From Cephalopachus bancanus (lineage: Eukaryota > Chordata > Mammalia > Primates > Tarsiidae): 64,000 nucleotides of DNA. Below the pieces are notes generated by a model. It was not told where the DNA came from and ran no database searches. It worked only from the letters and a program-made list of their open reading frames with translations. This document shows positions 11,909 through 24,819 of this stretch, piece after piece. Both the position numbers and the translations under genes were made by a program. How positions within the stretch are numbered: the first letter of the stretch is position 1; each line of letters starts with the position of its first letter. The stretch lies in contig JAPVLO010000965.1 in assembly GCA_027257055.1 (NCBI GenBank), positions 186,001 to 250,000 of the forward strand, written 5' to 3'.

Positions 11909-12309
11909 TATTATATCCCCAGGCCTTTGCTGGGCACTATGGAAGAAATGTAACAAGAGGACACATTCCCTATGTTCAAAGATCCTATGATCGAGTTGCA
12001 GGAATAACGTACACCTTGAAACCACTTGCAAACAAACGTTAAACAACATCTCCGAGTGCGAGGTTGTGCCATGGGAATTGAGAGCGTTAGGTACTAAATA
12101 TCACAGTGGGTTCACAGACAATTGGATTTATTTTGTATGTTGAATAAAATGTAAGATTTGAATTGGTAAAGAGGGGAGTGGACAAAAGTAGAGGGGCAGG
12201 AATGCTCTTGGGGGTGGGAGAGGAGATCAGCTGGGAGTCTGGCCCAAGGAGAGCTGGAGGAGTTGAGGTTGAGGAGGGCCTGAGCTTCAGAAAGAGTAGT
12301 TTGTACTTG
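11909..12309. other. Intergenic sequence, nothing recognised
   Basis: Between the mariner element and the next Alu; no repeat, exon or RNA gene recognised. Confidence 0.6.
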
Positions 12310-12464
12310 TTTTTGTTTTTAAAGTAAAAGGGTGTCACTTTGACACCCAGGCTGAAGTGCAGTGACATGATCAGAGCTCACCGTAGCCTCAAACTTCTGG
12401 GCTCAAGTGATCCTCCCGCCTCAGCCTCCCAAAGGAGGCCATGAGATTACAGCCATGCCTAGCC
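12310..12464 (-). mobile_element. Alu fragment (one arm)
   Basis: GGGTGTCACTTTGACACCCA to CATGCCTAGCC; central part missing. Confidence 0.75.
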
Positions 12465-12590
12465 TTGTGGTTGCTTTTTGAGCCAATGGGAGCTTCTGGT
12501 GTTTCTCCAGCAGGAGAGTCCTATAGTTATTTCTTATACATCTGGTTCTATTGATGTGAAAGCCCCCTGTCCAGTTATTAAAGTAACTAA

Positions 12591-13650
<1,060 letters not shown>

Positions 13651-13735
13651 AAATACACTTATTGAGCACCTGCTATGTGCCACTGTTTTAAATCCTGGCT
13701 ATACACATGAACAAATGTGAACAAATAAAATCCTG

Positions 13736-13736
<1 letters not shown>

Positions 13737-13777
<41 letters not shown>

Positions 13778-13924
13778 GTCTCTGTCTCTCTCTCTCTCTC
13801 CCTCTTTCTCGATGAGATCTCGCTATGTTGCCCAAGCTGGTCTCAAACTCCTGAGCTCAAGCAATCCTCTCACCTCAGCCTCCCAAAGTGTTGAGATTAC
13901 AGACATAAGCCACTGCACCTGGCC
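13737..13924 (-). mobile_element. Alu left monomer with (GA)n in place of a poly(A) tail
   Basis: A target-site duplication AAAATCCTGC (13727-13736 and 13925-13934) encloses a TC tract (13738-13810) and an antisense left monomer (13811-13924). Read in sense, the monomer ends at GCGAGATCTCATC and continues directly into GAGAAAGAGGGAGAGAGAGA with no A-tail. Confidence 0.85.
13738..13810. repeat. (TC)n microsatellite
   Basis: About 36 TC units with a few TG interruptions, inside the Alu target-site duplication. Confidence 0.98.
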
Positions 13925-14798
13925 AAAATCCTGCTCTCTTAAAGGAGACAGACACTAAATAAGAAATGAAGTACACAAATGAGCTAATTTGAGAAAATGA
14001 TAAGGACTCCGAGAGCCACAAAACAGGGTCAATGACTAGGAAGTGAGGAGGAGGGGGAGGGCAACATACTTTCTGGAGTTCACCAAAGGTATCTTGGAAA
14101 AAACCCCGTCTGTGCTGAGAACTGAATGAAAAAAGTAACCAGCTGTGAGATCAGGGAGACGAGAACCCCAAGCAGAGGAAACAGCAAGTGCCAAGATCCT
14201 GAGGCAGGGGTGAAGTTGGCATGTTTGAGGAACAGGAAGGATGCTAGTATGGCTGAAATAGAGCGAGTCAGGGAGAGAGTGGTGGGAAACGAGGTGGAGA
14301 AGCAGGTAACACCAGATCTACTGGGGTCTCGTGGGCCATGACTGGCAGCTTAGTTTTTATTTAAGGGCAGTGGTAAACCAGTGACTTTTTGCACCATCTA
14401 AAAATCTTGGAAAGATTTACCAGGCTTGTTGACCTTTGAGAAGGAAAAGCTTCCACATTGTCTTAGCTCCTCTGAGACAGATAGATATCCCTTCCTGGGT
14501 GACTGACTCCTGAACATGGGCCTCAGAGCTGCCACTTCCAAGCTGGCTGGTCCCCACCTTCAAAACTAGACTCTGGAAACTTCCCCTAGACTGTCACCTT
14601 TCGGTCTTGCCAAGGCTCTGGGAGTTTTGCTGCAAATAGCAGGCACTCACCAATCCTACCTGCTTCTATCCTCTGTGCCTCACCTGCCCAATGCTGTCCC
14701 TTCCCACAGGATGAGACTGTTCTCTCTCAGCCACCCGGGAGCTGTCAAAAAGTCCTGGGATCCCCCACTGTGGTCTCAGGAATCCCGAGCACTTCTAG

Positions 14799-15204
<406 letters not shown>

Positions 15205-15547
15205 TAGCCAGGAAATGTTAATAGGCCCCTAGCAGTGTTGGTAAGATCTGTTTTGCAGCCTCAGAAGCTACTGCTGGAGGGACTTGGGGATGGGATGGAC
15301 CCAGAGCATACCCAGTGGAAGGGAGCCCAGGAGGTCAGAGAGATCCTTAGACCCTTGTTTCTGTGAAGGTGGTGAGAAGCAGAGGGATTCAAAGGAAGCA
15401 GAGTGCTTCCTGGCTTGTCATTCGGCCTCACTGTGTCTCTAGAACTATCCATGTTGGTCACTGACTCTCTTCTGCAGCCCCTCTTCACTCTCTAGGCCTG
15501 TGCCCTTGGGTCTTGCCTGTGCTACAGAGACAGAACCTAGGGAAACA

Positions 15548-15765
15548 ACTACTAACATTTGAATGCTTATGTATGCACCAGACACCATGCCAAAATGCTT
15601 TGCATTAATTTACTGTCTCATTTAATGATGCTTCAATCCTTTGGGTGTAGGGATAATAATTTTCATTTTACAGACAAGAACCTGGATGCACTAACAGTCT
15701 TAGTGACTTGTCCAAGGTAGTAAGTAATGAAACCAAGTCTAGGCACTTCCTAGGATATTATACTG
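15548..15765 (+). repeat. MIR
   Basis: AACATTTGAATGCTTATGTA, TTCATTTTACAGACAAGAAC, GTGACTTGTCCAAGGTAGTA in MIR order. Confidence 0.75.
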
Positions 15766-15916
15766 TCTTTACACCTAGTTCCAAGCTCTGGGACCTTGCG
15801 GGGATGCCAAGTTTATCCCAGCCAGTCTCCCTGACCCATGGGGGATTGGCTAGTGGGCCACTCAATATCTAGCAGGACAGTGTGGGACATTAATCCCCAA
15901 ATAGGATGCCCCAGAC

Positions 15917-16213
15917 CGGGCTCGGTGGCTTAGTCTGTAATCCCAGCACCTTGGGAGGCTGAGGCAAGTGGATTGCCTGAGCCCACAGGTTCAAGACCAG
16001 CCTGGGCAACTTGGTGAGACCTCCTCTCTACAATAAAATAAAAAATGGCTGAGCGTGGTAGCGCACGTCTGTAGTTCTGGCTACTCGGAAGGCTGAGGTG
16101 GAAGGATCGCCAGAGCCCAGCAGGTCGATGCTGGGGTGGCCATGAGTGTGCATGCCACTACTGCTAGAGCCTGGGCAAAAGAGCGAGACTCCAACTCAAA
16201 AAACAAAAAAACA
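15917..16213 (+). mobile_element. Alu, intermediate lineage subfamily
   Basis: CGGGCTCGGTGGCTTAGTCT opening and GGGGTGGCCATGAGTGTGCA in the right arm, the intermediate form of the lineage-specific series. Perfect 18-base duplication AAATAGGATGCCCCAGAC at 15899-15916 and 16214-16231. Confidence 0.95.
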
Positions 16214-16415
16214 AAATAGGATGCCCCAGACTGGATACTTCCAAGAAACCAAGTTGGTTGACAGAAGTGTCAACTCTGGGCCAAAGGAGTCCCTAAGATG
16301 TCCTTGCCTTGGACAATGGCTGGGAACTACACAACTGACTCTGCTGACCAGGCTTTGGGGCTGTAGGATCTTGCCACTAGGCCACACAGAACTCTCTCTT
16401 TTAAAAATATCTGCT

Positions 16416-16717
16416 GCCGGACTCGGTGGCTCAGCCTGTAATCCCGCGCCTTTGGGAGGCTGAGGTGAGTGGACTGACTGAGCCCGCGGGTTCGAGACCC
16501 GCCTGGGCAGCGAGACCTCATCTCTACAATAAATCAAAAAAAAAAAAAAAAAATCAGCCGGGCGTGGTAGCACATGCCTGTAATTCCGGCTACTCGGAAG
16601 GCTGAGGCGGAAGGATCGCCGGAGCCCAGCAGGTCGAGGCTGCGGTGGCCGGGAGCGGCCACTGCACTCCAGTCTGGGCGACACAGTGAGACTCCAACTC
16701 AAAAAAAAAAAAAAAAA
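16416..16717 (+). mobile_element. Alu, youngest lineage subfamily
   Basis: Opening GCCGGACTCGGTGGCTCAGC, T-arm block GCGGGTTCGAGACCCGC, the short GGGCAGCGAGACC form and right-arm hairpin GGTGGCCGGGAGCGGCCACT. CpGs intact. Confidence 0.95.
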
Positions 16718-17769
16718 TCTGCTAATATGCTCAGGCCCCAGATCCACCTTGAGGATGGGTTCATCAGGGTCCTTCAGAGAGCCCAGGACCAGATGCTGCT
16801 CTGAGCACCACCACCCAGAGCGGGGCCAGAAGGGATTCCCAGCCCAGAATAGCTGGAGCAGCCCACCCTCTGAGAGAAGCTGACTGCAGTCACCCTGAGT
16901 ATGTGTTGGGACAGAGAAGGGCATGGAGATGTGTGGAGAGCTCCCTGGAAAGCAAGGCTCAGCTTCCTTGTTTCACCGGCAGATGCAGAGAGGCGAGTAT
17001 TTGTTCTCTTGTGACACCCAAGAGGACGGAGTTGTTGACACCTCTCATAGAGTCTTCGCCTCCTGCACCCCCCTCACCCATTATCCTTCATCCTGTCACT
17101 GTGAGGGGCCTTGTTCCCTTCCAAATAGCTGGCCTAAGCTTCTGAACCACCTCCAAGTCCCTTGAAGATCCCGGCATGATTCCAATGGAGCAGCCACATG
17201 AGTTAAAACCTTGTTGTGACTCCAAGTACTCATGACTTCTACTCTAATGGTTGCTGCTGGGGCAGCGGGAGTGAGATGGGGTTCCCAGAGATTCCCCTGG
17301 ATTAGTGGTTCCCAAATGCTGATTCACAGCTGATGGCATGAAATTAGTAGGGGACTTGTTAAAGTACAAATTCCTGGGGCACTGGGCCCAAACATTCTGG
17401 TCAAGTAGATCTGGGGATGGGCCTGGGAATTTGTAGTGTTAAAATGTCCACAGGTGATTCTGATGTGCCCCCAGGTCTGTGTGTATGCATATGTATGTGG
17501 TGTGTGTGTAGGGGGCCGGGGTGTGGCCAACCCTAGGCTGCCTGATGAGCCCTAAAATCAGAAACTACTTTTCCTGAGCCAGAGTTTCAAAAGCAGCTGT
17601 GTGAATCCCAGGGTGATCTGGGTAACCAGAAAACCCAGCCTGGTGAGGCGCATTCTTTCAGGATCTAAACTTGGGATAAATGAGATGGTTCCAGTCATAC
17701 CCAGTGTCCTTGGCCTGTTCTCTTGAAACTAGCAGGCAAGAGCCTCTTAACTATAAGAGACAACTGAAG
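16718..17769. other. Intergenic sequence, nothing recognised
   Basis: No exon, RNA gene or repeat recognised apart from a short TG-rich patch at 17475-17520. Confidence 0.5.
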
Positions 17770-18023
17770 GCCAGGCATGGTGGCTCACGCCTATAATCCC
17801 AACACTTTGGGAGGCCGAGGTGAGAGGATTGCCTGAGCCCACAGGTTCGAGAGCAGCCTTGGCAACTTGGCGAGACCTCATGTTTACAATAAATAATTTT
17901 TAAAAAAATAGCCGGGCATGGTGATGCATGCCTGTAGTTCCACCAACCTGGAAGGCTGAGGCGGAAGGGTCATCTGAGCCCAGCAGGTCGAGCCTGAGAG
18001 AGAGAGGGAGGGAGGGAGAGAGG

Positions 18024-18076
<53 letters not shown>
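17770..18076 (+). mobile_element. Alu truncated in its right arm, ending in (GA)n
   Basis: GCCAGGCATGGTGGCTCACG through the left arm and part of the right arm to GCAGGTCGAGCCTGAGAG, then directly GA repeats with no A-tail. Flanked by CAACTGAAG at 17761-17769 and 18078-18086. Confidence 0.88.
17995..18076. repeat. (GA)n microsatellite with GGGA interruptions
   Basis: About 40 units; the first third carries GGGAGGGAGG interruptions, the rest is pure GA. It forms the 3' end of the Alu insertion. Confidence 0.98.
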
Positions 18077-18077
<1 letters not shown>

Positions 18078-18335
18078 CAACTGAAGACTAATCCACAGTA
18101 CAAACACCTCCAACTGAGTACCACTCTTGACGCAAGGCACAAGATGAGATTGATAATACAATAAAGAGATTGCATGTTTGCCATGCGCCACCTGCTGGTA
18201 ACATTAGTGAAGGCAGGAGGCAGAAACGTGTTTACCAGTTTTTCTCACCAGTACAGAAGGAGCTAATCCTAGTCCCAAACTGGACATTTAGACACCGGAA
18301 ACTAGAGAGGTTACTCTTATAAAAGGGAATAGACT

Positions 18336-18682
<347 letters not shown>

Positions 18683-19067
18683 AAGGGAACGAGCTGAGGG
18701 CGATTTGAAGCTATTTCCAACAAATCATTAGGGCTTAACTCTCCTGAGGGAAGTCTGTGAACCCTGGTAAGAGCTACTAGCCTGGCGGCTAGTCGGGAGG
18801 GAGAGAAGACGTGGACAAACACCTCACCTGCCTGGGGAGCTAGATTTTGAAGTTGGGTAGGAAAGTAACCCTGGTAGTCTTAAGAGAGACCACTAGGGGG
18901 CACAAAGAGACTCTGCTAAACCATGATGCAGTTGAACCTGAAGGAGAAATGGACCTCGTGACCTGACTGTTCCTCTGCAAAGCAGATAGGATTCTGTAGG
19001 TGCTACTTGATCACTTCCCCAGCAATACAGTAAGTATTGTGACCCTGTGAATTTAAAGTACTGGAGG

Positions 19068-19351
19068 AGCTGGACGCGGTGGCTTAAGCCTGCAATCCCA
19101 GCACTTTGGGAGGCCAAGGTAAGAGGATTGCCTGAGGTCACGGGTTCGCCACCAGCCTGGGCAACTTGGCGAGCCCTCATCTCTACATTAAATAAAAAAA
19201 TTAGCCGGGCGTGGTGGGTGGCACGTGCCTGTAGTTCCAGCTACTTGGAAGGCTGAGGCGGAAGGATCACCTGAGGCTGCGGTGGCCCTGAGAAGCGAGC
19301 GACTGCACTCCAGCCTGGGAGACAGAGTGAGACTCTGACTCAAAAAAAAAA
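19068..19351 (+). mobile_element. Alu, intermediate
   Basis: AGCTGGACGCGGTGGCTTAA to CTCTGACTC and an A-tail; perfect duplication AAAGTACTGGAGGA. Confidence 0.94.
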
Positions 19352-19557
19352 AAAGTACTGGAGGAAGCTTCAGGTACAAGCACGGATACGAAACCTGGCT
19401 GACCTGACACCCACCAATCCCTAGTAGAAACTCAATGCTTTAGATAAGGGAGGTATTGTCCTGTCTATACTTCCAAGGAGATCACTGAGTGGGAAGGATA
19501 TCAGACCACGCTTCCTTTTCAGCCTCTGTGTCTCCAACTGAAATAATGAGAATTATT

Positions 19558-19795
19558 ATTATTATTTATTTATTTTTGAGTTGGAGTCTCACAATCACAG
19601 CTCACTGCAGCCTTGCCCTCCTGGGCTCTGGTCATCCTTCTGCCTCAGCCTCGTCCAGCCTATTTTTCTATTTTTTGTAGAGACAAGGTCTTGCTAGGTT
19701 GCCCAGGCTGGTCTTGAACTCCTGTACTCAAGTGATCCTCGTACCTCGACCTCCCAAAGTGCTGGGATTACAGGCATGAGCCACCGCGCCTGGTC
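19558..19795 (-). mobile_element. Alu with internal deletion
   Basis: GAGTTGGAGTCTCACAATCA to CCACCGCGCCTGGTC, about 50 bases shorter than a full dimer; duplication GAGAATTATT. Confidence 0.88.
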
Positions 19796-19804
19796 GAGAA
19801 TTAT

Positions 19805-20010
19805 TCCTGGCAGCTAACATTTACTGAGTGTTTACTATGTACTACTGTACTATGTTATATGCTTAACATGGAGTCATGTTTAATTCTCACAGTAACCTCT
19901 GAGGCACAGGGTGATCAAAGCATCTTGCCCAGGGCCACATGGCTGCTAAGTTTTAGAGCAGGGTAGAACCCAGATCTGCCTAACTGCACAGCCTGAGGCA
20001 CAGTTCTAAC
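19805..20010 (+). repeat. MIR
   Basis: CAGCTAACATTTACTGAGTG, TTCTCACAGTAACCTCTGAG, CTTGCCCAGGGCCACATGGC. Confidence 0.85.
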
Positions 20011-20078
20011 TTCTCTTATTCATCTCTATTTGTCTCAAGTCTGAGAGGAGGATGGCATCATCTTTGCTTCATTCAGAA

Positions 20079-20127
20079 CTAAGTAGTACATGAGATGGGA
20101 GTGGGTGCCATCTCATGTACTACTTAG
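20079..20127. repeat. Perfect 20-bp inverted repeat with 9-base loop
   Basis: CTAAGTAGTACATGAGATGG at 20079-20098 is the exact reverse complement of 20108-20127; loop 20099-20107. Pairing continues weakly for a few bases outside. See findings. Confidence 0.95.
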
Positions 20128-20253
20128 GTCAGGCTTAGAAATTCAGGGTAAGGGCTTTGTAAGGCACCTGAGAATCCAACTATCCTCCCAGGAGGGAGAC
20201 AGAAAGTCTAGGAATGGGCTGGCAGAAACGACTGGAATTATTTTAAAAAGAGA

Positions 20254-20553
20254 TTTTTTGTGTGTGTGTGTCAGAGTCTCACTCTGTTGCCAAGATTGGA
20301 GTGCAGTGGCATGATCACGACTTACTGCAGCCTTGATCTCCTGGACTCAAGTGTTCCTTCCACCTCATCCTTCTGAATATCTGGGACCACAGGTGTGCAC
20401 CAGCATGTCAGGCTTTTTTTTTTTTTTTTTTTTTTTAGAGATGAGGTCTTGCTATGTTGCTCAGCATGGTCTCGAACACTTAGCTTCAAACAGTCCTCCT
20501 GCTTCAGCCTCCCAAAGTGCTGGGATTACAGGCATAAACCACGGTACCCCGCC
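20254..20553 (-). mobile_element. AluJ, full dimer
   Basis: TGTGTGTGTCAGAGTCTCAC to GTACCCCGCC; 22-base T run in the middle linker. Confidence 0.9.
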
Positions 20554-20954
20554 AAAAGAAGTTTCTTTTAAAGAAGGGATTGACTAAGCACAAAAGGAAC
20601 GTTTCCCTCTCAAGTAGATAGGGTTCAGTACTAGTTTTCAACAAGGCAGCGTTGTTTCATAGTCTTTAGAATGAAAAAGCCAGAGCTACACTCATCTTCC
20701 ACATTAGAGAGTTATACCACAGAGAATTATATCACAGTAACTGAAGCACTTTGATGTCACCCACCCAGCAGTTTGAAGGAATGTATTACAAGGCCTGGCA
20801 ACCATAGGCCAAAGTTACAAATAACAACCATGTTGATGGATTGCCACTAAAAATGCCAGTGATAAGATTCCACTGATGTGCAGTTTCCAGGGTCTCTTAG
20901 CAGTGACAGTGGTAACAGCAGCGACAGAAATAACACCAATAACAGCTGAACCAG

Positions 20955-21640
20955 CAGCAGGAATAACAGTAACATCAGCATCATTTATTCAGTGCCTAGT
21001 CTTTCATGCCAGTGCCAAATTTCATACATATATACACTATACAGATGGTCCCTGCGCTACAATGGTTCAACTTAGGATTTTTGACTTCACAGTGGTATGA
21101 AAACAATATGCATTCAGTAGAAACCATACTTCCAATTTTGAATGTTGATCTTTTCCTGAGCTAGCAATATGCGGTAGGAGAGTCTCTTGCCATGCCAGGC
21201 AGGGGCAGTGAGCCGCAGTTCGCAGGCAGCCACGTGATCATGAGGGTAAACAGACGATACTCTACAGGGTACTGTGTGGTCAGATGACTTAGCCCAACTG
21301 TAGTCTAACGTAAGTGTTCTGAGTATGCCTAAGGTAGGTGAGACTGAGCTATGATGTTCAGTAGGTTGGGTGCATTAAATGCATTTTCAACTTATGATAT
21401 TTTCAATGTATCCATGAGTATCTTGACATGTAACCCCACTGTAAGTTGAGGAGCATTTGTCTATACATTATTTTCGTCAACCTTGCAAGAAAATTCTCAT
21501 CACATGCCTTTTGCTGATGAGGAAGCTGAGACTGAACAAGTTCAGGTAATTTACTCAAGGTTATACAGCTGGTAAGACACAAAACCAGAATTTAAACCTA
21601 GGGTTGTCTTATTTTGAGGCTGCACTCACTTCACCCCACC
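20955..21640 (+). repeat. MIR split by a DNA transposon
   Basis: MIR left part at 20955-21041 and right part at 21463-21640 (GATGAGGAAGCTGAGACTGA, TACTCAAGGTTATACAGCTG) separated by the element at 21042-21462. Confidence 0.75.
21042..21462. mobile_element. Tigger/pogo-class MITE nested in the MIR
   Basis: 421 bases beginning CAGATGGTCCCTGCGCTACA and ending AGTTGAGGAGCATTTGTCT, imperfect terminal inverted repeats, flanked by TA. Phrases CTCTACAGGGTACTGTGTGG and CAACTTATGATATTTTCAAT recall a common non-autonomous primate element (MER8-like). Confidence 0.8.
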
Positions 21641-21885
21641 ATACATCATGGTGGTATGGATAAACAGATATTTTTCAGTGTGGAATGTTAAAAACTGGGA
21701 GATGCACAGCAGCATCTCCAAGGTTGTTGACGATGGTAAGATCTTCCAGGAGGTCAAATACCTAAGTGACAGAAGTGAGGATGTATAAGAACCTCAAAAT
21801 CAGAGACATGAGGTGTATGAATGTGAGGGGAACCACAGTGTGAAGTATAAAGTGGTATAATTTAGGGAAAAATACATTAATACTA

Positions 21886-22223
<338 letters not shown>

Positions 22224-22480
22224 CTACATTAATACTATTTATGAAAGAAAATTATGACTAAAATGAACCTAGGAACATTTATAGATATTTTCTAAAAATA
22301 GAAGTCTGGTAAGCTTGTGATACCAAAAATCGAATGGTATGCCTACCTTTAGTACTATATGCGTCAATGGTGACTCTTAAAACAGTCATGCAGGGTTAGG
22401 AAAAAAGAGTTAACAGAGATGATTGTGAAAGCGGTATGGGGGGGTTGGAATGAAAAAAAATCAGGTAAAGATTTGAGCCA

Positions 22481-22602
22481 ACTCGGAAGGCTGAGGCGGA
22501 AGGATTACTGGAGCCCAGAAGGTCGACTCTGGGGTGGTCGTGAGTGTGCATGCCACTGCATTTCAGCCTGGGCGAAGGAGTGAGACTTCAACTCAAAAAA
22601 AA
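22481..22602 (+). mobile_element. 5'-truncated Alu, right arm only
   Basis: ACTCGGAAGGCTGAGGCGGA to CTTCAACTC and A-tail; near-identical duplication AAAGATTTGAGCCA. Confidence 0.9.
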
Positions 22603-22689
22603 AAAGATTTAAGCCATTTCTCTCTGAATAAAATGAAGACAGAAATAAAACCAGGAAGGGTAATAATAGACTAACAGTAATAACAACAA

Positions 22690-22925
22690 TGTTGACTTCC
22701 ACTCCTGCGTGCCAATCACTGTTCTAAGTGGTATACGCATATACTGTATTCACTCATTTAAGTTCCTCAACTCTACGAGTAGATGGTGTTACTAGCATTT
22801 TACAAATGAAGAAACTGAGGCACAGAGCCCAAAGGCACACACATCTAATCATGAGTAGAGCAGGAACTCCAATCTAGGCAGTCTATTGCAAAACCTGGGC
22901 CCTTAACTACTCCACTGCACTGCCC
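22690..22925 (+). repeat. MIR
   Basis: GTGCCAATCACTGTTCTAAG, ACAAATGAAGAAACTGAGGC, CTACTCCACTGCACTGCC. Confidence 0.85.
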
Positions 22926-23448
22926 CTTTAAGGGTACAAAGAGGGTTTACTGTGCAGTCAGTTATCAAATCTCAAATCTTATAGTCCTAGTATCAAGATC
23001 TCTTGAAGCTGTCTAAGCAGGAAGTGAAACTTTACAGAGTAGGAAACTCCTTCATAGATAATAATAGGCTAAAAATAGTTATCATTCCAAGAAAAGTAGG
23101 CAAGTAGGTAGATTAATAGCCTAAACATGATGAGTTATAGTGAGAAGTTAGACATGATTAAGATAGAGTTGAAAGCTACTTGAGTTTGACATCGTGAAAA
23201 GTGACTATACTCTCCAATACAAATAATTGGTCTATCCCCAGTTATGTATTTTTTAGATTTTACAAACACAATAATAAGCATACAATTTTTCCTAGTATAA
23301 TTTCTGAAATTATGGAAATGAAGTTCATTTTAGTCAATGTACACACCCAACTACTTTTTATTTACCAATTCAGAAACTCTGACTAATGGTTATTCTAGAT
23401 TATCATTCTCCATACTATTTTGTGGAGATTAATGTCAAGAAGTTACTA
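22926..23448. other. Intergenic AT-rich sequence, nothing recognised
   Basis: No exon, RNA or repeat family recognised. Confidence 0.5.
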
Positions 23449-23575
23449 AGGCCTGTAGTCCCAGCTTCTTGGGAAGCTGGGGTGGGAGGATCATTTGAGC
23501 CTAGGAATTCAAGGCTGCATTTATGCCTGGGCAACAGATTGAGACCCCATCTCTAAAAAAAGAAATAGTAAATAA
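23449..23575 (+). mobile_element. Alu right-monomer (FRAM-like)
   Basis: GGCCTGTAGTCCCAGCTTCT to CCATCTCTAAAAAAAG. Confidence 0.8.
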
Positions 23576-24485
23576 AATAAAAATAAAAAGGGAAGTTACT
23601 GAGTATTTGGGGAAGATTTTCCAGGGTCAAATAAGTGCCCTCTGAATTTTCTAGTAGAGAATTATAGACCACATGTAGCATGAAAAATCCATAACTTTTA
23701 ACTTCAACCCAGCATTTCCTACATTTATTTGACCATGTAATCTTTATTTTGGAGACCATCGATAAATTATGGATATTAATTCTAGACCTGGATACCTCTT
23801 TAACAGAAATGGAAGAGTATTGCTTTTAGAAGAGTACATGTAGAGAGTAAACTGTGCCAAGAATAATTGGAATATTTCATCTTCTCAATGTGAAGAGTCT
23901 GTTTCTGCCATTGGGGATAGTGGTTATGTGGCATTTCTTTTTTTCTCCTCCAACATTATTGAGGGGCTTAACAAAATTATATCATTATATAACTATATTA
24001 TATAATTAACACAAATTACATATTTAAGATGTACAATGTGACAATTATTGAGCACCTACTATATGTGTGGTACTGTTTTAGGTGTTTGATATATAATACA
24101 TATACATTGTAAAATGATCACCACTCTGAATTCATTTTCTCCTTGAGGACAAATTATCAGTGATGTTTAGGTATAACTGAAATAGAATCACAGAATTCAA
24201 GTACTGTAGAACAAGTCCGTACCAATGATTTACAAATAGGGCACTCGAGGGTTCACCTCTTGTCAGATGCTCCAGAGCTCAGTCTGTGGTCCTTGTCTCT
24301 CCTCTGCCTCTAGTCTATCTTCTTGTGATCTCATAGTTTGTGACTTTTAAAATAATTAAATGTTACTGACAAACTGGACCTCTCCCTTCAACTCTGAATT
24401 CATATATTTGAATGTTTATGACATTCTCTTAAATTCAGACATGCCCCAAATTAAAGTCCTCATCTTCCCTCCCAAATCTGTTCCT
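23576..24485. other. Intergenic AT-rich sequence
   Basis: Mostly unrecognised. A MIR-like phrase (ATTGAGCACCTACTATATGT) lies at about 24046. Confidence 0.45.
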
Positions 24486-24489
24486 CCTT

Positions 24490-24791
24490 TATTTTTATTT
24501 ATTTGTTTGTTTATTTATTTTTTGAGTTGGAGTCTCACTCTATCGCCCAGGCTGGAGTGCAGTGGCACGCTCATGGCCACCCAGCGTCGACTTGCTGGGT
24601 TCCGGCGATCCTTCCACCTCAGCCTTCCAAGTTGCCAAAACTACAGGTGCATGCTACCACATTTTTGATCTATTGTAGAGATGAGGTCTCACCAAGTTGC
24701 CCGGGCTGGTCTTGAACCCGCGGGCTCAGGCAGTCCACTCGCCTTGGCCTCCCAAAGTGCTGGGATTACAGGCTGAGCCACCGAGCCCGGC
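24490..24791 (-). mobile_element. Alu, intermediate to young
   Basis: GAGTTGGAGTCTCACTCTAT to CCGAGCCCGGCC, with the two-base shortened AGGCTGAGCC end typical of the lineage subfamily. Confidence 0.94.
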
Positions 24792-24819
24792 CTCTTTTCC
24801 TCCTTTAATTTTCTGTCTC

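Larger units (their letters stand above)
13651..14400. repeat. Ancient repeat, family uncertain, split by a GA-tailed Alu
   Basis: Phrases such as CAAGTGCCAAGATCCTGAGG, GTGAAGTTGGCATGTTTGAG and GGGAGAGAGTGGTGGGAAAC match a common ancient mammalian repeat; similar to 7560-8110. Interrupted at 13737-13924. Confidence 0.45.

Noticed and set aside
16196..16924. 242-codon minus-strand open frame
   Set aside because: It runs through a young antisense Alu and its flanks; the translation is Alu-type sequence without family signature or splice context.
20079..20127. A microRNA gene
   Set aside because: Stem too short, loop tight and the arms perfectly paired, unlike usual pre-miRNAs; kept only as an inverted repeat.
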